NCBI GenBank assembly: GCA_008107755.1 | Contig: VIRH01000088.1 | Coordinates: 124,001 to 188,000, forward strand | Length of the DNA: 64,000 nt | From: Rhodobacterales bacterium | GTDB taxonomy: Bacteria; Pseudomonadota; Alphaproteobacteria; Rhizobiales; Stappiaceae | Direction: 5' to 3' | Shown: positions 42,782-52,876 of the stretch, in pieces | Layout: each line of letters starts with the position of its first letter | Position numbering within the stretch: position 1 is the stretch's first letter | Notes under the pieces: generated by a model | Database searches by the model: none | Seen by the model: only the letters and a program-made list of their open reading frames with translations | What the model was told of the DNA's origin: nothing | Program-made: the position numbers and the translations under genes

Positions 42782-43972
42782 TTACTGCGTCAGGGTACCA
42801 TCCGCGGCCGGCATCTGGTTTTCCCGGTGCCAGCTTGTCAGAAGGACCATTCCTATGATGACCAGATACGGCAGATAGAACCGGGTCTCGAAATGCGGGA
42901 AGACAAGGTATTTCGCGCAGATCGAGGCAAAGACGGAATAAAGGACAACCTTCGACCGCTCGGCCATCCTGGTCGGCGAGATGCACCTGGCAAAGAACAG
43001 CACCTCGGCAAAGAGGATCGCAAGCCAGGTCTGGTTCATCATCGAGCGAACAGTCGAACGCACCAGGATCTGCACATAGGTCGCGACCGAGAAGGGCGGA
43101 TCGAAATCCTTCAGGGTTGGTACGTATTCGACATGCGTGAACCAAAGATGGATCCACCAGCCCGGATGATGCGCATCGCGGGTCAGGACCACATAGATGC
43201 CGAGGCATACGGCAAAGCATGCGCTAATGCTCCAGCGGCCCGGCCCGTAAATAGCGGCGAAAACGAAGAAGACGCCGATGAAGGCAAGATGATCCGGCCG
43301 GATCAGAAAGGCAGCCAGCAGGCTGACGGCCGCCGCAATGTCGAGACGCTCCAGATAGCAGAGGGCGGCCAGCAGCAGGAAAACAGTCGCGTAGAGATCG
43401 GGCGAGATCAGTTGCGCGGCATCGCCGAAGGCCGACAGGATAAGCATCGCGACAACGAGAGGGCCATACATCAGCGTGCCCGTCCGGGCGAGCCAGACCA
43501 GCAGCACGCCTCCGGTGCCAACCGCCGACAGCAGGGAGATCAGCCTCAGCGCGTTCACCGGATCCATGAAGTGCGACAGGGCGCGGGCAGTCTCGATATA
43601 TCCGAGCTTCAGCCGGTAGAAGCCGAGCATCGTCATGAAGGCGTCCGGATCCTGCGCCTGACGGATGCGGTAGTCCCGGTCCTGTGTCAGGGTCAGATAT
43701 TCGCCCGGGGGGATGTTGTCCTTCACCAGCTCATAGGCGTCGCGGTGCAGCTCCGCCGGATCCGTCACCTCCGGTTCCAGCACCACGGCAGTATAGGCGA
43801 ACATGTCCCAGTTCGAGAGCGGATAGACATGCACCACGGCGGCCGTCATGGCGATGAAGACACACAGGACAGCGGCGCCGAAGAGGGCTCTGGCCGGGCT
43901 GTAAAGGGCCTTGGCGCTTCGATAGAGCACCAGAAAGGTACCCTCAAGACGGCGCTGAACGAAATTGGACAC
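42782..43972 (-). CDS. Polytopic membrane protein, possibly GT-C-like
   Basis: 396 aa from a GTG start preceded by GGAGG. About 9-10 hydrophobic segments, with a loop after the first helix (YPLSNWDMFAYTAVVLEP) containing an acidic residue as in GT-C lipid-linked glycosyltransferases. The resemblance is structural only. No glycan or polyisoprenoid gene is nearby. Hypothetical. Confidence 0.65.
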   Translation of the reverse strand: MSNFVQRRLEGTFLVLYRSAKALYSPARALFGAAVLCVFIAMTAAVVHVYPLSNWDMFAYTAVVLEPEVTDPAELHRDAYELVKDNIPPGEYLTLTQDRDYRIRQAQDPDAFMTMLGFYRLKLGYIETARALSHFMDPVNALRLISLLSAVGTGGVLLVWLARTGTLMYGPLVVAMLILSAFGDAAQLISPDLYATVFLLLAALCYLERLDIAAAVSLLAAFLIRPDHLAFIGVFFVFAAIYGPGRWSISACFAVCLGIYVVLTRDAHHPGWWIHLWFTHVEYVPTLKDFDPPFSVATYVQILVRSTVRSMMNQTWLAILFAEVLFFARCISPTRMAERSKVVLYSVFASICAKYLVFPHFETRFYLPYLVIIGMVLLTSWHRENQMPAADGTLTQ

Positions 43973-44098
43973 GGAGCAGGAACCTCCCGGAAACGAGGCC
44001 TCCTGTGTGACAGCATCTCGTAAGAATTACGTAAACGACAGCCTGCCGCGTCCTCATTCCCGGAAAGCACGCTCGAGATCGGTTGTCCGGAACGGCTC

Positions 44099-44518
44099 CT
44101 ATGGTGTGATGGGATCGGACCGCCGCGACATGCCGAGCGAGTCGGGCGCGGTTTCGCGGAAGCCGAACTGCTCATAGAGGCGGTTGGCCGGCACGTCGGC
44201 GATCAGGCTGACATAGGTTGTCGGCGGCAGACGGGTTTCGATGTAGTCGGTCAGGGCCGCCATGATCTTCTTTCCGAGCCCAAGGCCCTGATAGGCGGGA
44301 AGAACGATGATGTCGGTCACCTGGACGAACAAGCCGCCGTCCCCGATCAGCCGGCCCATGCCGACAGGCGTCTCTCCGTCATAGAGCATGACACAGAAGA
44401 GACTGTTCCGGAGGCCGATCTCGGCCGCCTCCCGGGCGTAACCGCCCATGCCGCCGCCAAGGCGCAGGGAAAGATAGGTGTCCGTGTCGGGAATTCTCGA
44501 AACCAGCTCGATTGCCAT
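44099..44518 (-). CDS. GNAT family N-acetyltransferase
   Basis: 139 aa. The fold is clear: VTDIIVLPAYQGLGLGKKIMAALTDYIE as the acetyl-CoA site, then a C-terminal ANRLYEQFGFRET. ATG 44518 begins the similarity (MAIELVSRIPD). The frame runs open far upstream but only as antisense of the GMC gene. Divergent from the GMC oxidoreductase gene. Confidence 0.88.
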   Translation of the reverse strand: MAIELVSRIPDTDTYLSLRLGGGMGGYAREAAEIGLRNSLFCVMLYDGETPVGMGRLIGDGGLFVQVTDIIVLPAYQGLGLGKKIMAALTDYIETRLPPTTYVSLIADVPANRLYEQFGFRETAPDSLGMSRRSDPITP

Positions 44519-44689
44519 GAAACATCCGTCAAAAGGAAAAGTTGAAACGCAAAGCTGACAATCGACGGCTCCAGGACATTGCGCAAGACCATAGAAAACA
44601 ACCCTGTCCAGATAGATAGGAACTCCGCCTGCCTTGACGCCATGGTGATGGCGTGCGTCCATCCGCTCAAAAGAAATTCGGGAGGAATG

Positions 44690-46297
44690 ATGCGCGAACT
44701 CGGTGCATGGGACTATGTGATCGTGGGAGCGGGCACGGCCGGCTGCGTGCTTGCAAATCGCTTGTCGGAGGACGCCGACGTCAAGGTTCTGCTTCTGGAA
44801 GCAGGCGGAAAGGACGATTACGTCTGGATCCATATTCCCGTCGGCTATCTTCATTGCCTGGGCAATCCCCGTGTCGACTGGGGATTCCGGACAGCGTCCG
44901 ATCCGGGGCTGAATGGCCGCACGCTGCTGTTCCCGCGCGGCAAGGTTCTTGGCGGGTCCTCCTCCATAAATGGCATGATCTACATGCGCGGCCAGGCGCG
45001 GGACTACGACACCTGGCGCCAGCTTGGTCTGACGGGCTGGGGCTGGGACGATGTGCTTCCCTATTTCCGCAAGTCCGAGGACCACTACGAGCGCAATGAC
45101 GACGTTCACGCCCAGGGCGGGAACCTGAAGGTCGAGAAACAGCGCATTGCCTGGGAGCTGCTCGATGCCTTTCGCGACGCCTGCGCGGAGCTGGGCATCC
45201 CGAAGACCGAGGATTTCAACGGCGGCGACAATTTCGGCTCCTCCTATTTCCAGGTGACGCAGAAATCGGGGCTGCGCTGGAACGGTCGCAAGGCCTTCCT
45301 GCGCCCGGCGGCAAACCGGCCCAACCTGAAGGTCGTTACAAAGGCCCATGTCGCCCGTATCCTGCTTGACGGTGGCCGCGCGTCGGGCCTTGAACTTGAC
45401 GTTGCCGGGGAGGCCGCAAGGCTGACGGTCGAGGGTGAGCTTGTCCTGTCGGCAGGCGCCATCGGCTCGCCGCAGCTCCTGGAACTCTCCGGTATCGGCA
45501 ACCCGCAAATCCTGAAGAAGGCCGGGGTCGAGGCGCTGCACGAGGTGCCCGGCGTCGGTGAAAATCTTCAGGATCACCTCCAGCTTCGCCCGGTCTTCAA
45601 GGTCAGAAACGCTGCAACCATGAATGTCATGTCGCGGTCCTGGGTAGGAAAGGCGAAGATCGGCCTGGAATATCTTTTGAAGCGGTCCGGTCCCATCGCG
45701 ATGGCGCCAAGCCAGCTCGGCGTCTTCGCGAAGACCGATCCGTCCTTCGAGACTCCGAACGTCCAGTATCACGTCCAGCCACTGTCCCTGCCGAAACTGG
45801 GCGAGCCGTTGCACCCCTTCCCCGCGATGACGGCGAGCGTGTGCAATCTGCGGCCCGAAAGCCGCGGGCACGTCCACATCACCTCTCCGGACAAGAGCGT
45901 GCAGCCGGAAATCCTGCCCAATTATCTTTCTGCGGAGGCGGACAAAAGGGTCGCCGCGGATGCGATCCGGCTGACACGGCGGATCATGGCATCGCCGGCC
46001 ATGCGCAAGTACCAGCCGGAAGAATTCCTGCCCGGACCCGACCTGACCAGCGAGGAAGACCTGGTGAAGGCAGCCGGCGATATCGGCTCGACGATCTTCC
46101 ATCCGGTCAGCACTTGCCGAATGGGCACGGATGATGCCGCGGTGGTGGATGGCCGCTTGCGGCTCCGGGGCTTTCAGAACATCCGCGTTGTGGATGCGTC
46201 GATCATGCCGACAATTCCGTCTGGCAACACCAACGCGCCAACCTACATGATCGGGGAAAAGGGCGCTGACCTGATCCGGCAGGACAGGAAAACCTGA
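44690..46297 (+). CDS. GMC family FAD oxidoreductase (choline dehydrogenase-like)
   Basis: 535 aa. The FAD site is YVIVGAGTAGCVLANRLSE; GMC signature 1 lies around PRGKVLGGSSSINGMIYMRG, and the catalytic His is in FHPVSTCRMG with the C-terminal SGNTNAPTYMIGEKGADLI. It oxidises an alcohol to an aldehyde. Start: GGAGG lies 4 bases before ATG 44690; ATG 44687 is in frame too. Not next to betaine genes, so the alcohol is unknown. Confidence 0.93.
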   Translation: MRELGAWDYVIVGAGTAGCVLANRLSEDADVKVLLLEAGGKDDYVWIHIPVGYLHCLGNPRVDWGFRTASDPGLNGRTLLFPRGKVLGGSSSINGMIYMRGQARDYDTWRQLGLTGWGWDDVLPYFRKSEDHYERNDDVHAQGGNLKVEKQRIAWELLDAFRDACAELGIPKTEDFNGGDNFGSSYFQVTQKSGLRWNGRKAFLRPAANRPNLKVVTKAHVARILLDGGRASGLELDVAGEAARLTVEGELVLSAGAIGSPQLLELSGIGNPQILKKAGVEALHEVPGVGENLQDHLQLRPVFKVRNAATMNVMSRSWVGKAKIGLEYLLKRSGPIAMAPSQLGVFAKTDPSFETPNVQYHVQPLSLPKLGEPLHPFPAMTASVCNLRPESRGHVHITSPDKSVQPEILPNYLSAEADKRVAADAIRLTRRIMASPAMRKYQPEEFLPGPDLTSEEDLVKAAGDIGSTIFHPVSTCRMGTDDAAVVDGRLRLRGFQNIRVVDASIMPTIPSGNTNAPTYMIGEKGADLIRQDRKT

Positions 46298-46368
46298 ATG
46301 ACCCCTGTGATCCCGGCAACCTTCAACAGGTCGCCTGCACATCTGCCTCGCCAAAGGAAACAGCCGAT

Positions 46369-47127
46369 TTGCTGAGAGTTCTTGCCTGCCTGATCCTGTT
46401 TGCGGTCGCGATGCCTTTCGCCCGGGCAGAGACACCACTGACCGTCTTTGCAGCTGCCAGCCTGCGCGATGCGATGGAAAAGATTGGCGCGGCCTTTCAG
46501 GAGAAAACCGGGACGCCGGTCGTCTTTTCCTTTGCCGGAACCGGCACGATTGCCCGGCAGATCGAGGCCGGTGCGCCGGCGGATATCTTCGTGTCGGCGG
46601 ATATCGCCTGGATGGATTATGTCGACACGCGCGGCGCAATTCTTGCGGCGAGCAAGCGAAACATTGCCGGCAACACACTTGTCATGGTGGGCCCCCATGG
46701 CAGCGCACCGCTGGATCTGAGCGAAGCGGCGCTGGCCGCCCGGCTGAACGGAGCCCGCTTGGCGATTGCCGACCCGGAGACGGTTCCGGCGGGTCGCTAC
46801 GGCAAATCCGCACTCGGGTATCTGGGACTGTGGCATTCCGTCGAGGCGTCGCTGGCGCAGATGGACAATGTCCGCATCGCACTGGCATCCGTCGCGCGTG
46901 GTGACACGCCCTTGGGGCTGGTCTATGCGACCGACGCCACCATCGAGCCAGATGTGAGTGTTGTCGCCACCTTGCCCGGCGAAAGTTACGCGCCGATCGT
47001 CTACCCCGCTGCCATCACCAGTGTCTCGGAACACCCGCAGGCACAGGCGTTCATGGAGTATCTGGAAGAGCCTGAGGCAAAGGAAATCTTGCAATCCTTC
47101 GGTTTTGTGACGGATAACGGACAGTAG
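46369..47127 (+). CDS. modA: Molybdate ABC transporter, substrate-binding protein
   Basis: 252 aa. Signal peptide of about 20 residues (ends ARA). ModA core: TVFAAASLRDAMEKIGAAFQEKTG, FAGTGTIARQIEAGAPADIFVSAD and ADPETVPAGRYGKSAL. TTG start at 46369 with AAAGGAAA upstream. It captures molybdate in the periplasm for ModBC. Confidence 0.94.
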   Translation: MLRVLACLILFAVAMPFARAETPLTVFAAASLRDAMEKIGAAFQEKTGTPVVFSFAGTGTIARQIEAGAPADIFVSADIAWMDYVDTRGAILAASKRNIAGNTLVMVGPHGSAPLDLSEAALAARLNGARLAIADPETVPAGRYGKSALGYLGLWHSVEASLAQMDNVRIALASVARGDTPLGLVYATDATIEPDVSVVATLPGESYAPIVYPAAITSVSEHPQAQAFMEYLEEPEAKEILQSFGFVTDNGQ

Positions 47128-47165
47128 GCCCCTACCCTCCGACCAAACCTCAGGATCTGGCTCCC

Positions 47166-47873
47166 TTGGACTTGCTGTCACTTCAACCGGCGGAAATGCA
47201 GGCGCTGCTTCTGACCCTGAAAGTGGCCGGAGCTGCGTTGCTTGTGGCTTTGCCGCTCGCCGTTCTCGTGGCTTACGGCCTCGCGCGCTATCGGTTTCCG
47301 GGGCATGGACTGGTCAATGCGCTCGTCCATATGCCTCTGGTGCTGCCACCGGTCGTGACGGGTTACGTGCTCCTCGTGGCCTTCGGCCGAAAGGGCCCAA
47401 TCGGTTCCTTTCTGGAAAGCACCCTGGGGCTCAGCTTCGCTTTCAACTGGACCGGTGCGGCGCTGGCTGCCGGTGTCATGTCGTTTCCGCTGATCGTGCG
47501 ACCTGTCCGGCTGTCGTTCGAGGCCGTGGACACCAAACTGGAAGACGCCGCAAACTCGCTAGGCGCGCACAGGCTTGTCTCCTTCGTGACGATAACGCTG
47601 CCGCTGGCGCTCCCGGGCATTCTCGGCGGCGCCATTCTCGGTTTTGCCAAGGCCATGGGCGAATTCGGCGCGACCATCACCTTCGTCTCGAACATTCCCG
47701 GCGAAACACGAACCCTCGCCCTCGCCCTTTACACCGCGACACAGACGCCGAGTGGGGACATTGCGGCCTTCCGGCTGACCCTGATTGCCGTATTTGTGGC
47801 CTTCGCCGCCCTGATCGCGTCCGAGGTGCTGGCCAGACGGCTGCGCAGGCGGCTGGGGGGCGATCATGCTTGA
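47166..47873 (+). CDS. modB: Molybdate ABC transporter, permease
   Basis: 235 aa with five or six membrane segments and the EAA-loop motif LEDAANSLGAHRLVSFVTITLPLALPG. TTG start at 47166, unusual but shared with modA. It overlaps modC by 8 bases. Forms the membrane channel of the molybdate importer. Confidence 0.94.
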   Translation: MDLLSLQPAEMQALLLTLKVAGAALLVALPLAVLVAYGLARYRFPGHGLVNALVHMPLVLPPVVTGYVLLVAFGRKGPIGSFLESTLGLSFAFNWTGAALAAGVMSFPLIVRPVRLSFEAVDTKLEDAANSLGAHRLVSFVTITLPLALPGILGGAILGFAKAMGEFGATITFVSNIPGETRTLALALYTATQTPSGDIAAFRLTLIAVFVAFAALIASEVLARRLRRRLGGDHA

Positions 47874-48966
47874 CGTCGACATCACCGGGCGCATCGGACA
47901 CCTCGACCTGGAAGCCCGGTTTTCCAGCGATGGCGGGGTCACGTCCCTGTTCGGCCAATCGGGTGCCGGAAAGACGACGCTCACCAACATGATCGCGGGG
48001 TTGATCACGCCGCTTTCCGGCCGGATCGCGGTCAACGGCACGGTTTTGTTCGATCATGCGAAGGGCATCGACCTGCCGGTTCGCGATCGGCGCATCGGAC
48101 ATGTCTTTCAGGATGCCCGTCTCTTCCCCCACATGAGCGTCCGCACCAACCTGACATATGCGCGCTGGGCCGGCCGGAGAAAATCCACCCGCGATTTCGG
48201 CGAGGTCGTGGACCTTCTCGGTCTGGATGATCTGCTCGACCGCAAGCCGCCGACGCTCTCCGGGGGCGAGAAGCAGCGCGTTGCCATCGGGCGGGCGCTC
48301 CTGTCGGACCCCCGCCTTCTGATCATGGACGAACCGCTGGCCAATCTCGACCAGGCCCGGCGGAACGACATTCTGCCCTATCTCGACCGGCTTTGCGGCG
48401 AAGCCGGGATTCCGATCCTCTATGTCAGCCATTCCATCGAGGAGGTCGCCCGCCTCTCCACTACACTCGTCATTCTGTCCGGTGGACGAACGCCGGCCTA
48501 CGGGCCCGTGGCCGATATGCTTGCCCGCACGGATCTCGGACGCGCCACCGGTCGCCACGAAGCCGGTGCGCTGCTGGAGGGCAAGGTCGCCCGCCTCGAC
48601 CGGCAATGGGGTCTCACCCATGTCGATATCGGCGGAAGTTTTCTGCAGATTCCGGACCTTGAGGCAGAGATCGGGACACCGGTGCGTCTCAGAATTCGCG
48701 CCCGGGACGTCTCGCTGGCGGTCACGCCGCCAGAAGGTCTGTCGATCCGCAACGCGTTCGGCGCACACATCGTCAGCATCACGGAAGAAAGCGGACCCTA
48801 TGCTGAAATCCTTTGCGAGGTCGGCGGCCAGACCATTCGCGCACGCATCACGCGGGCATCGGTCCACGATCTCAATCTTGCTGTCGGAAAGCCGGTGACC
48901 GTGCTTATCAAGAGCGTGGCGATCGACAAGCGCCAGCGGACGCCCGTTCCGCCCGTGCCAGCATGA
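47866..48966 (+). CDS. modC: Molybdate ABC transporter, ATP-binding protein
   Basis: 366 aa. Walker A GQSGAGKTT, signature LSGGEKQRVAIGRALL, Walker B LLIMDEPLANLD, then the H-loop His. A C-terminal TOBE/Mop-type domain (GTPVRLRIRARDVSLAV) should bind molybdate for feedback. Last gene of modABC; a DctB-like kinase gene follows after 60 bases. No ModE regulator gene is in view. Confidence 0.95.
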   Translation: MLDVDITGRIGHLDLEARFSSDGGVTSLFGQSGAGKTTLTNMIAGLITPLSGRIAVNGTVLFDHAKGIDLPVRDRRIGHVFQDARLFPHMSVRTNLTYARWAGRRKSTRDFGEVVDLLGLDDLLDRKPPTLSGGEKQRVAIGRALLSDPRLLIMDEPLANLDQARRNDILPYLDRLCGEAGIPILYVSHSIEEVARLSTTLVILSGGRTPAYGPVADMLARTDLGRATGRHEAGALLEGKVARLDRQWGLTHVDIGGSFLQIPDLEAEIGTPVRLRIRARDVSLAVTPPEGLSIRNAFGAHIVSITEESGPYAEILCEVGGQTIRARITRASVHDLNLAVGKPVTVLIKSVAIDKRQRTPVPPVPA

Positions 48967-49026
48967 TCTACGCCGTTGCGTAAGGTTATCGCTTCACCGG
49001 GAGGCGGGGTTGATTATACTGGCGGG

Positions 49027-50817
49027 ATGATCGGCAATCCCAGACGCCGGATGTGGCGCAGGCTCAAAATCGGTGGCGCTGTTGCGATGGTCTTCGCCAC
49101 GGTCGCGATCATGTGGCTGACCGGCCATACCAGCCTGCGTATTTCGCTCGCCGAACTTCAGACGCGGGCCGAAGCCAATCTGGCGGTCCAGTCTGCCGTT
49201 CTCGAGCGGCTTCTCGACAAGTTCCGTCTGCTGTCGCCGTTGCTTGCGCGCGGACGGGATTCGGGAAGGTTTCTGTCCGTCGAGGACCTCGCCAGTCAAC
49301 CGAGCGTCGCATCCGTCGCGGCTGGCATGTCCGGGGCGGAGGAAATCTGGCTGATGGACGCTGAGGGAAAGGTGCTTCTGTCCAGTCGAGATGGCGTGCC
49401 GACCGGCATGATCGGTGGGCGCGAGGCCATTTCCATCGCGTTCGAGCAGGCCCGACAGGGCCAGCTTGGCCGCCAACTCGTGCCGGGATCGCCGGAAGGG
49501 CCGGCAAATTACGTCTTCGCCTCGCCGCTGCGCCGCGACGGCGCGCCGGCCGGCGTTCTGGCTGTCCGGGTCAGTCTGGCCGATGTCGAGCAGGCCTGGG
49601 CGCTGAGCAAGGATCCGATCGTCGCGCTGGACAGCAGGGGTCATATCGTGGTGACCAACATTCCCGCATGGCGCGGCCGGTTTCTGGATCAGGTGAACCG
49701 TGGCCGAAACATCGCGGACCTACCGCTGAGCGGTCGGCTGCAGGTGCTTCTGCCCGGAACAGCTCCCGACGCCCAGAACTACTTCATGCAGCTTACCCAG
49801 GAACTTCCCGTCCTGGGCTGGGACGTGCACACGCTGGTCGACATCGGCGATGCCCGCCAGCGTGCCGGCCGGGCCATGCTTCTCGCCCTGCTCGTCTGCG
49901 TGATCGGGGCGGGCTGCATCTGGCTTCTGGTCGCTCGTCGCGAGGCCCACGCGCATCAGGACCGGCGCAACCGGGCGTCCGCACTGCGGCTGGAGCGCAG
50001 GGTTCGCAGCCGGACCGCCGAGTTGCGCAAGGCGAATGTCCTTCTGGAGCAGGAGGTCCGCGAGCGTGAACAGGCGGAAGCCAATCTGCGCCTGACCCAG
50101 GCCGAACTGGTGCAGGCGGCGAAACTGGCGACGCTGGGACGAATGTCCGCGGCCCTCAGCCATGAATACAACCAGCCCCTGGCCGCCATTCGCTCCGATG
50201 CGGAGGTCGCGGGCATGCTGATCGAGCGCGGCCGCGCGAACGAGGCGCAGGCCAACCTCACCCGCATCGGCGGCATGGTCGGCCGCATGGCGGAAATCGC
50301 CAAGACGCTGAAGGGCTTCACCCGAAAGTCCGGAACCGACATCAAGCCCGTGTCCCTCAGACAGGTCATAGATGAGGCGATGCTGCTGCTTCAGCCGCAG
50401 ATCAAGCAAAGCCAGGTAAGTCTCGATCTCGAGCTACCGGATGAGGACATCATCGTGAAGGGTGGCCGCATCCGGCTGGAACAGGTGATCATCAATCTGC
50501 TCGCCAATGCGATCGATGCAGCCGCCGCAAAGCCCCTGCCCCATGTGCGCCTGACGCTGCGCCGCGACGACAACGAAGCCGTACTTAGCGTCCGCGACAA
50601 CGGGCCGGGGATTGACGCGGAGGTCATGCCGCAGATATTCGATCCTTTCTTTACCACCAAGGACGTCGGCGCGGGCCTCGGTCTCGGCCTGTCGATCGCC
50701 TACAAGATCGTTCATGACTTTTCAGGCTCGCTCAAGGCGGAAAACGCAGCGGAGGGCGGCGCTGAGTTCACCATGCGCCTTCCCGTCGAGGGCACGCGCA
50801 TGCAGGCAGCGGAGTAG
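49027..50817 (+). CDS. DctB-like sensor histidine kinase
   Basis: About 596 aa (ATG 49027; an upstream TTG at 48976 is in frame). One membrane helix near residues 14-34, a periplasmic double-Cache-like domain, a second helix near 280-300, a coiled coil, then the kinase: H379 in SHEYNQPLAAIRSDAEVAG, N-box INLLANAID, DNGPGID, FDPFFTTKDVGAGLGLGLSIAY. DctB homologues sense C4-dicarboxylates. The partner regulator gene follows 11 bases later, and a dctPQM operon with a sigma-54 promoter lies 5 kb downstream. The ligand is inferred. Confidence 0.9.
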   Translation: MIGNPRRRMWRRLKIGGAVAMVFATVAIMWLTGHTSLRISLAELQTRAEANLAVQSAVLERLLDKFRLLSPLLARGRDSGRFLSVEDLASQPSVASVAAGMSGAEEIWLMDAEGKVLLSSRDGVPTGMIGGREAISIAFEQARQGQLGRQLVPGSPEGPANYVFASPLRRDGAPAGVLAVRVSLADVEQAWALSKDPIVALDSRGHIVVTNIPAWRGRFLDQVNRGRNIADLPLSGRLQVLLPGTAPDAQNYFMQLTQELPVLGWDVHTLVDIGDARQRAGRAMLLALLVCVIGAGCIWLLVARREAHAHQDRRNRASALRLERRVRSRTAELRKANVLLEQEVREREQAEANLRLTQAELVQAAKLATLGRMSAALSHEYNQPLAAIRSDAEVAGMLIERGRANEAQANLTRIGGMVGRMAEIAKTLKGFTRKSGTDIKPVSLRQVIDEAMLLLQPQIKQSQVSLDLELPDEDIIVKGGRIRLEQVIINLLANAIDAAAAKPLPHVRLTLRRDDNEAVLSVRDNGPGIDAEVMPQIFDPFFTTKDVGAGLGLGLSIAYKIVHDFSGSLKAENAAEGGAEFTMRLPVEGTRMQAAE

Positions 50818-50828
50818 GACAGGCATCC

Positions 50829-52178
50829 ATGGATCACGCAACCGTCCTGCTGGTCGATGACGAGGCGGACCTTCGGCAATCGCTCAGCCAGGGCCTGGAA
50901 CTTTCCGGCCAGGCCGTCTTTGCGACCGGCCAGCCGGAAGAAGCGCTGGAGCGGATCAATCGTGCCTTCTACGGCGTGCTGATCACCGATATCAAGATGC
51001 CCGGAACCGACGGATTTCTGGTCATGAAGCGGGCTTTCGAGATCGATCCGGCGCTTCCGGTGGTGCTCATCACCGGCCATGGCGACGTGCCTTTGGCGGT
51101 CGAGGCCATGCGCTCCGGCGCCTATGACTTCATCGAAAAACCCTTTTCCGTCTCGCATCTCGCTTCAGTGGTCGAGCGCGCGCTCGACAAGCGCCGGCTG
51201 GTGCTGGAAAACCGGAAGCTGCGCGAGGAGCTTGCGGACCGCACCGGACTGGAAAGCCGTCTGGTCGGCCGCACGCCGGCCATGGAACTGCTTCGGCGAA
51301 ACGTCACGGCTCTGGCCTCGACCGACGCGGACGTGCTCATCCTCGGCGAGACCGGTTCCGGCAAGGAAGTGGTCGCACGGGCGCTTCATGACGAAGGTCC
51401 GCGCAAGGACAAGCCCTTCGTCGCTCTCAATTGCGGTGCCCTGCCCGCCGAGATCATCGAATCCGAACTGTTCGGGCACGAAAAGGGCGCCTTCACCGGC
51501 GCCAGCGGCCAGCGCATCGGAAAGCTGGAGCACGCCCATGGCGGCACGGTGTTTCTCGACGAGATCGAATCCATGCCACTGGAACTGCAGGTCAAGCTTC
51601 TGAGGGTCATCGAGATGCGCACCATCGAGCGGCTCGGCTCCAACAAGCCGATCGAGCTTGACGTGCGCTTCATCGCCGCCACCAAGGAGGATCTGGAGGC
51701 GGCCGGTCGGGAAGGCCGGTTCCGTCTTGATCTTTTCTATCGGCTGAATGTGGTCAATGTCTCCGTTCCGGCGCTGCGCCAGCGGCTTGAGGACATTCCT
51801 CTCCTGTTCCGACATCTGGCAGTGGAGGCGAGAGCGCGCTACCGACGCGAGATTCCCGATATTCCGGATGGTTTTCTGGCCGAACTCATGGCGCAGGACT
51901 GGCCGGGAAACGTGCGCGAGCTGCGCAATGTCGCGGATCGTTTCGTCCTTGGCCTGGAACAGCCGACCGGCCCCAGGGCCGGGGCGGGGTCAAGCCTTTT
52001 CGACCAGGTGGCCTGCTACGAAAAGGCCCTCATTGCCGCCGAGCTCGGCCGCAATGGCGGTGCCATCAAGCCGACCTATGAAAATCTCGGCCTGTCCCGA
52101 AAGGCGCTTTACGAGAAAATGCGCAAATACGGGCTTGGCAAGGAGGAGCTGATCGCGGGATCGGACGGGGCGGCTTAG
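50829..52178 (+). CDS. DctD-like sigma-54-dependent response regulator
   Basis: 449 aa. Receiver domain with phosphoacceptor D54 in LITDIKMPGTDG; AAA+ domain with Walker A LGETGSGKE, the sigma-54 contact GAFTGA intact and Walker B GTVFLDEIE; C-terminal Fis-type helix-turn-helix (AIKPTYENLGLSRKALYEKMRKYG). It should bind upstream enhancers and activate sigma-54 promoters, such as the one before dctPQM at 55848. Paired with the kinase gene just upstream. Confidence 0.92.
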   Translation: MDHATVLLVDDEADLRQSLSQGLELSGQAVFATGQPEEALERINRAFYGVLITDIKMPGTDGFLVMKRAFEIDPALPVVLITGHGDVPLAVEAMRSGAYDFIEKPFSVSHLASVVERALDKRRLVLENRKLREELADRTGLESRLVGRTPAMELLRRNVTALASTDADVLILGETGSGKEVVARALHDEGPRKDKPFVALNCGALPAEIIESELFGHEKGAFTGASGQRIGKLEHAHGGTVFLDEIESMPLELQVKLLRVIEMRTIERLGSNKPIELDVRFIAATKEDLEAAGREGRFRLDLFYRLNVVNVSVPALRQRLEDIPLLFRHLAVEARARYRREIPDIPDGFLAELMAQDWPGNVRELRNVADRFVLGLEQPTGPRAGAGSSLFDQVACYEKALIAAELGRNGGAIKPTYENLGLSRKALYEKMRKYGLGKEELIAGSDGAA

Positions 52179-52876
52179 CCGGTTAGTCTGCCATGTCCGT
52201 CGGCGAGCACCCGGCCGAGGTGGCTTTCCTTTTCGCGGATGAACTGCCGAAGTTCGGCGTCATAGCTTGCCGGAACCGCGGACGAAACGGAGGCGCGTCT
52301 GCGCGCCATCTGCCACCAGTCGCAGAGCGAGGCCGGCAGAGCGTCCGCAATCAACCTGTTTTCGCCTGCATCGAGCACAGGGAAATAGCGGAACAGCGTG
52401 GCGAAAACCGCGTCGGCCAGCCCGAACTCCTGGCCGGCAAACCAGGGCATCGGCGGGAAACGGTAGCCGACACTCTGAAGGCTTCCGGCGAGATCCTCCA
52501 TTGACGCCGCAAGCGCAACGGCATCCGCATCCCGGTAGATCATTTTCGCGACGGTTGCGAGCATGTCGTCGGCAAAGCTCATCCAGGCTTCCTGTCGCGC
52601 CCGCTCCAGCGGGTCTGACGCAAGCAGCTCTCCGCCGGAAACGGTATCCAGATATCGGCAGATGACCGCGGAGTCGAAGAGCCACGTGCCGCCGGGAACC
52701 CGAAGCAAAGGCACCTTCCCAGTCGGCGAGATGTCGAAAAGCCAGTTCGGCCGCTCGTCGAGGTCGATGTCCCTGCGCTTGAACGGCAGCCCGTGTTCCC
52801 GCATCGCGATGACGACACGCTGAACGTAGGGGCACAATCTGTGCCCCACGATCTCGTGATCAACGGCCGACGTCAT
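52175..52876 (-). CDS. Glutathione S-transferase family protein
   Basis: 233 aa. Thioredoxin-like N-terminal domain with CPYVQRVVIAMREHGLPFKRRDIDL, GSH-binding GKVPLL and DSAVICRYLD, then a helical C-terminal domain with LADAVFATLFRYFP. Likely conjugation or detoxification, with C15 as the catalytic candidate. The start overlaps the VOC gene stop as ATGA, so VOC and GST form an operon. Confidence 0.9.
   Translation of the reverse strand: MTSAVDHEIVGHRLCPYVQRVVIAMREHGLPFKRRDIDLDERPNWLFDISPTGKVPLLRVPGGTWLFDSAVICRYLDTVSGGELLASDPLERARQEAWMSFADDMLATVAKMIYRDADAVALAASMEDLAGSLQSVGYRFPPMPWFAGQEFGLADAVFATLFRYFPVLDAGENRLIADALPASLCDWWQMARRRASVSSAVPASYDAELRQFIREKESHLGRVLADGHGRLTG

Noticed and set aside
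46298-46368. Molybdenum-cofactor riboswitch before modA
   Set aside because: Only 71 bases separate GMC from modA, too short for the known moco motif, and no conserved stem was seen.
44521-46678. Long minus-strand open frame upstream of the GNAT gene and opposite the GMC gene
   Set aside because: It is antisense to a well-supported GMC oxidoreductase, has no similarity and is Arg/Gln-rich as expected of high-G+C shadow frames; only the last 139 codons are real.
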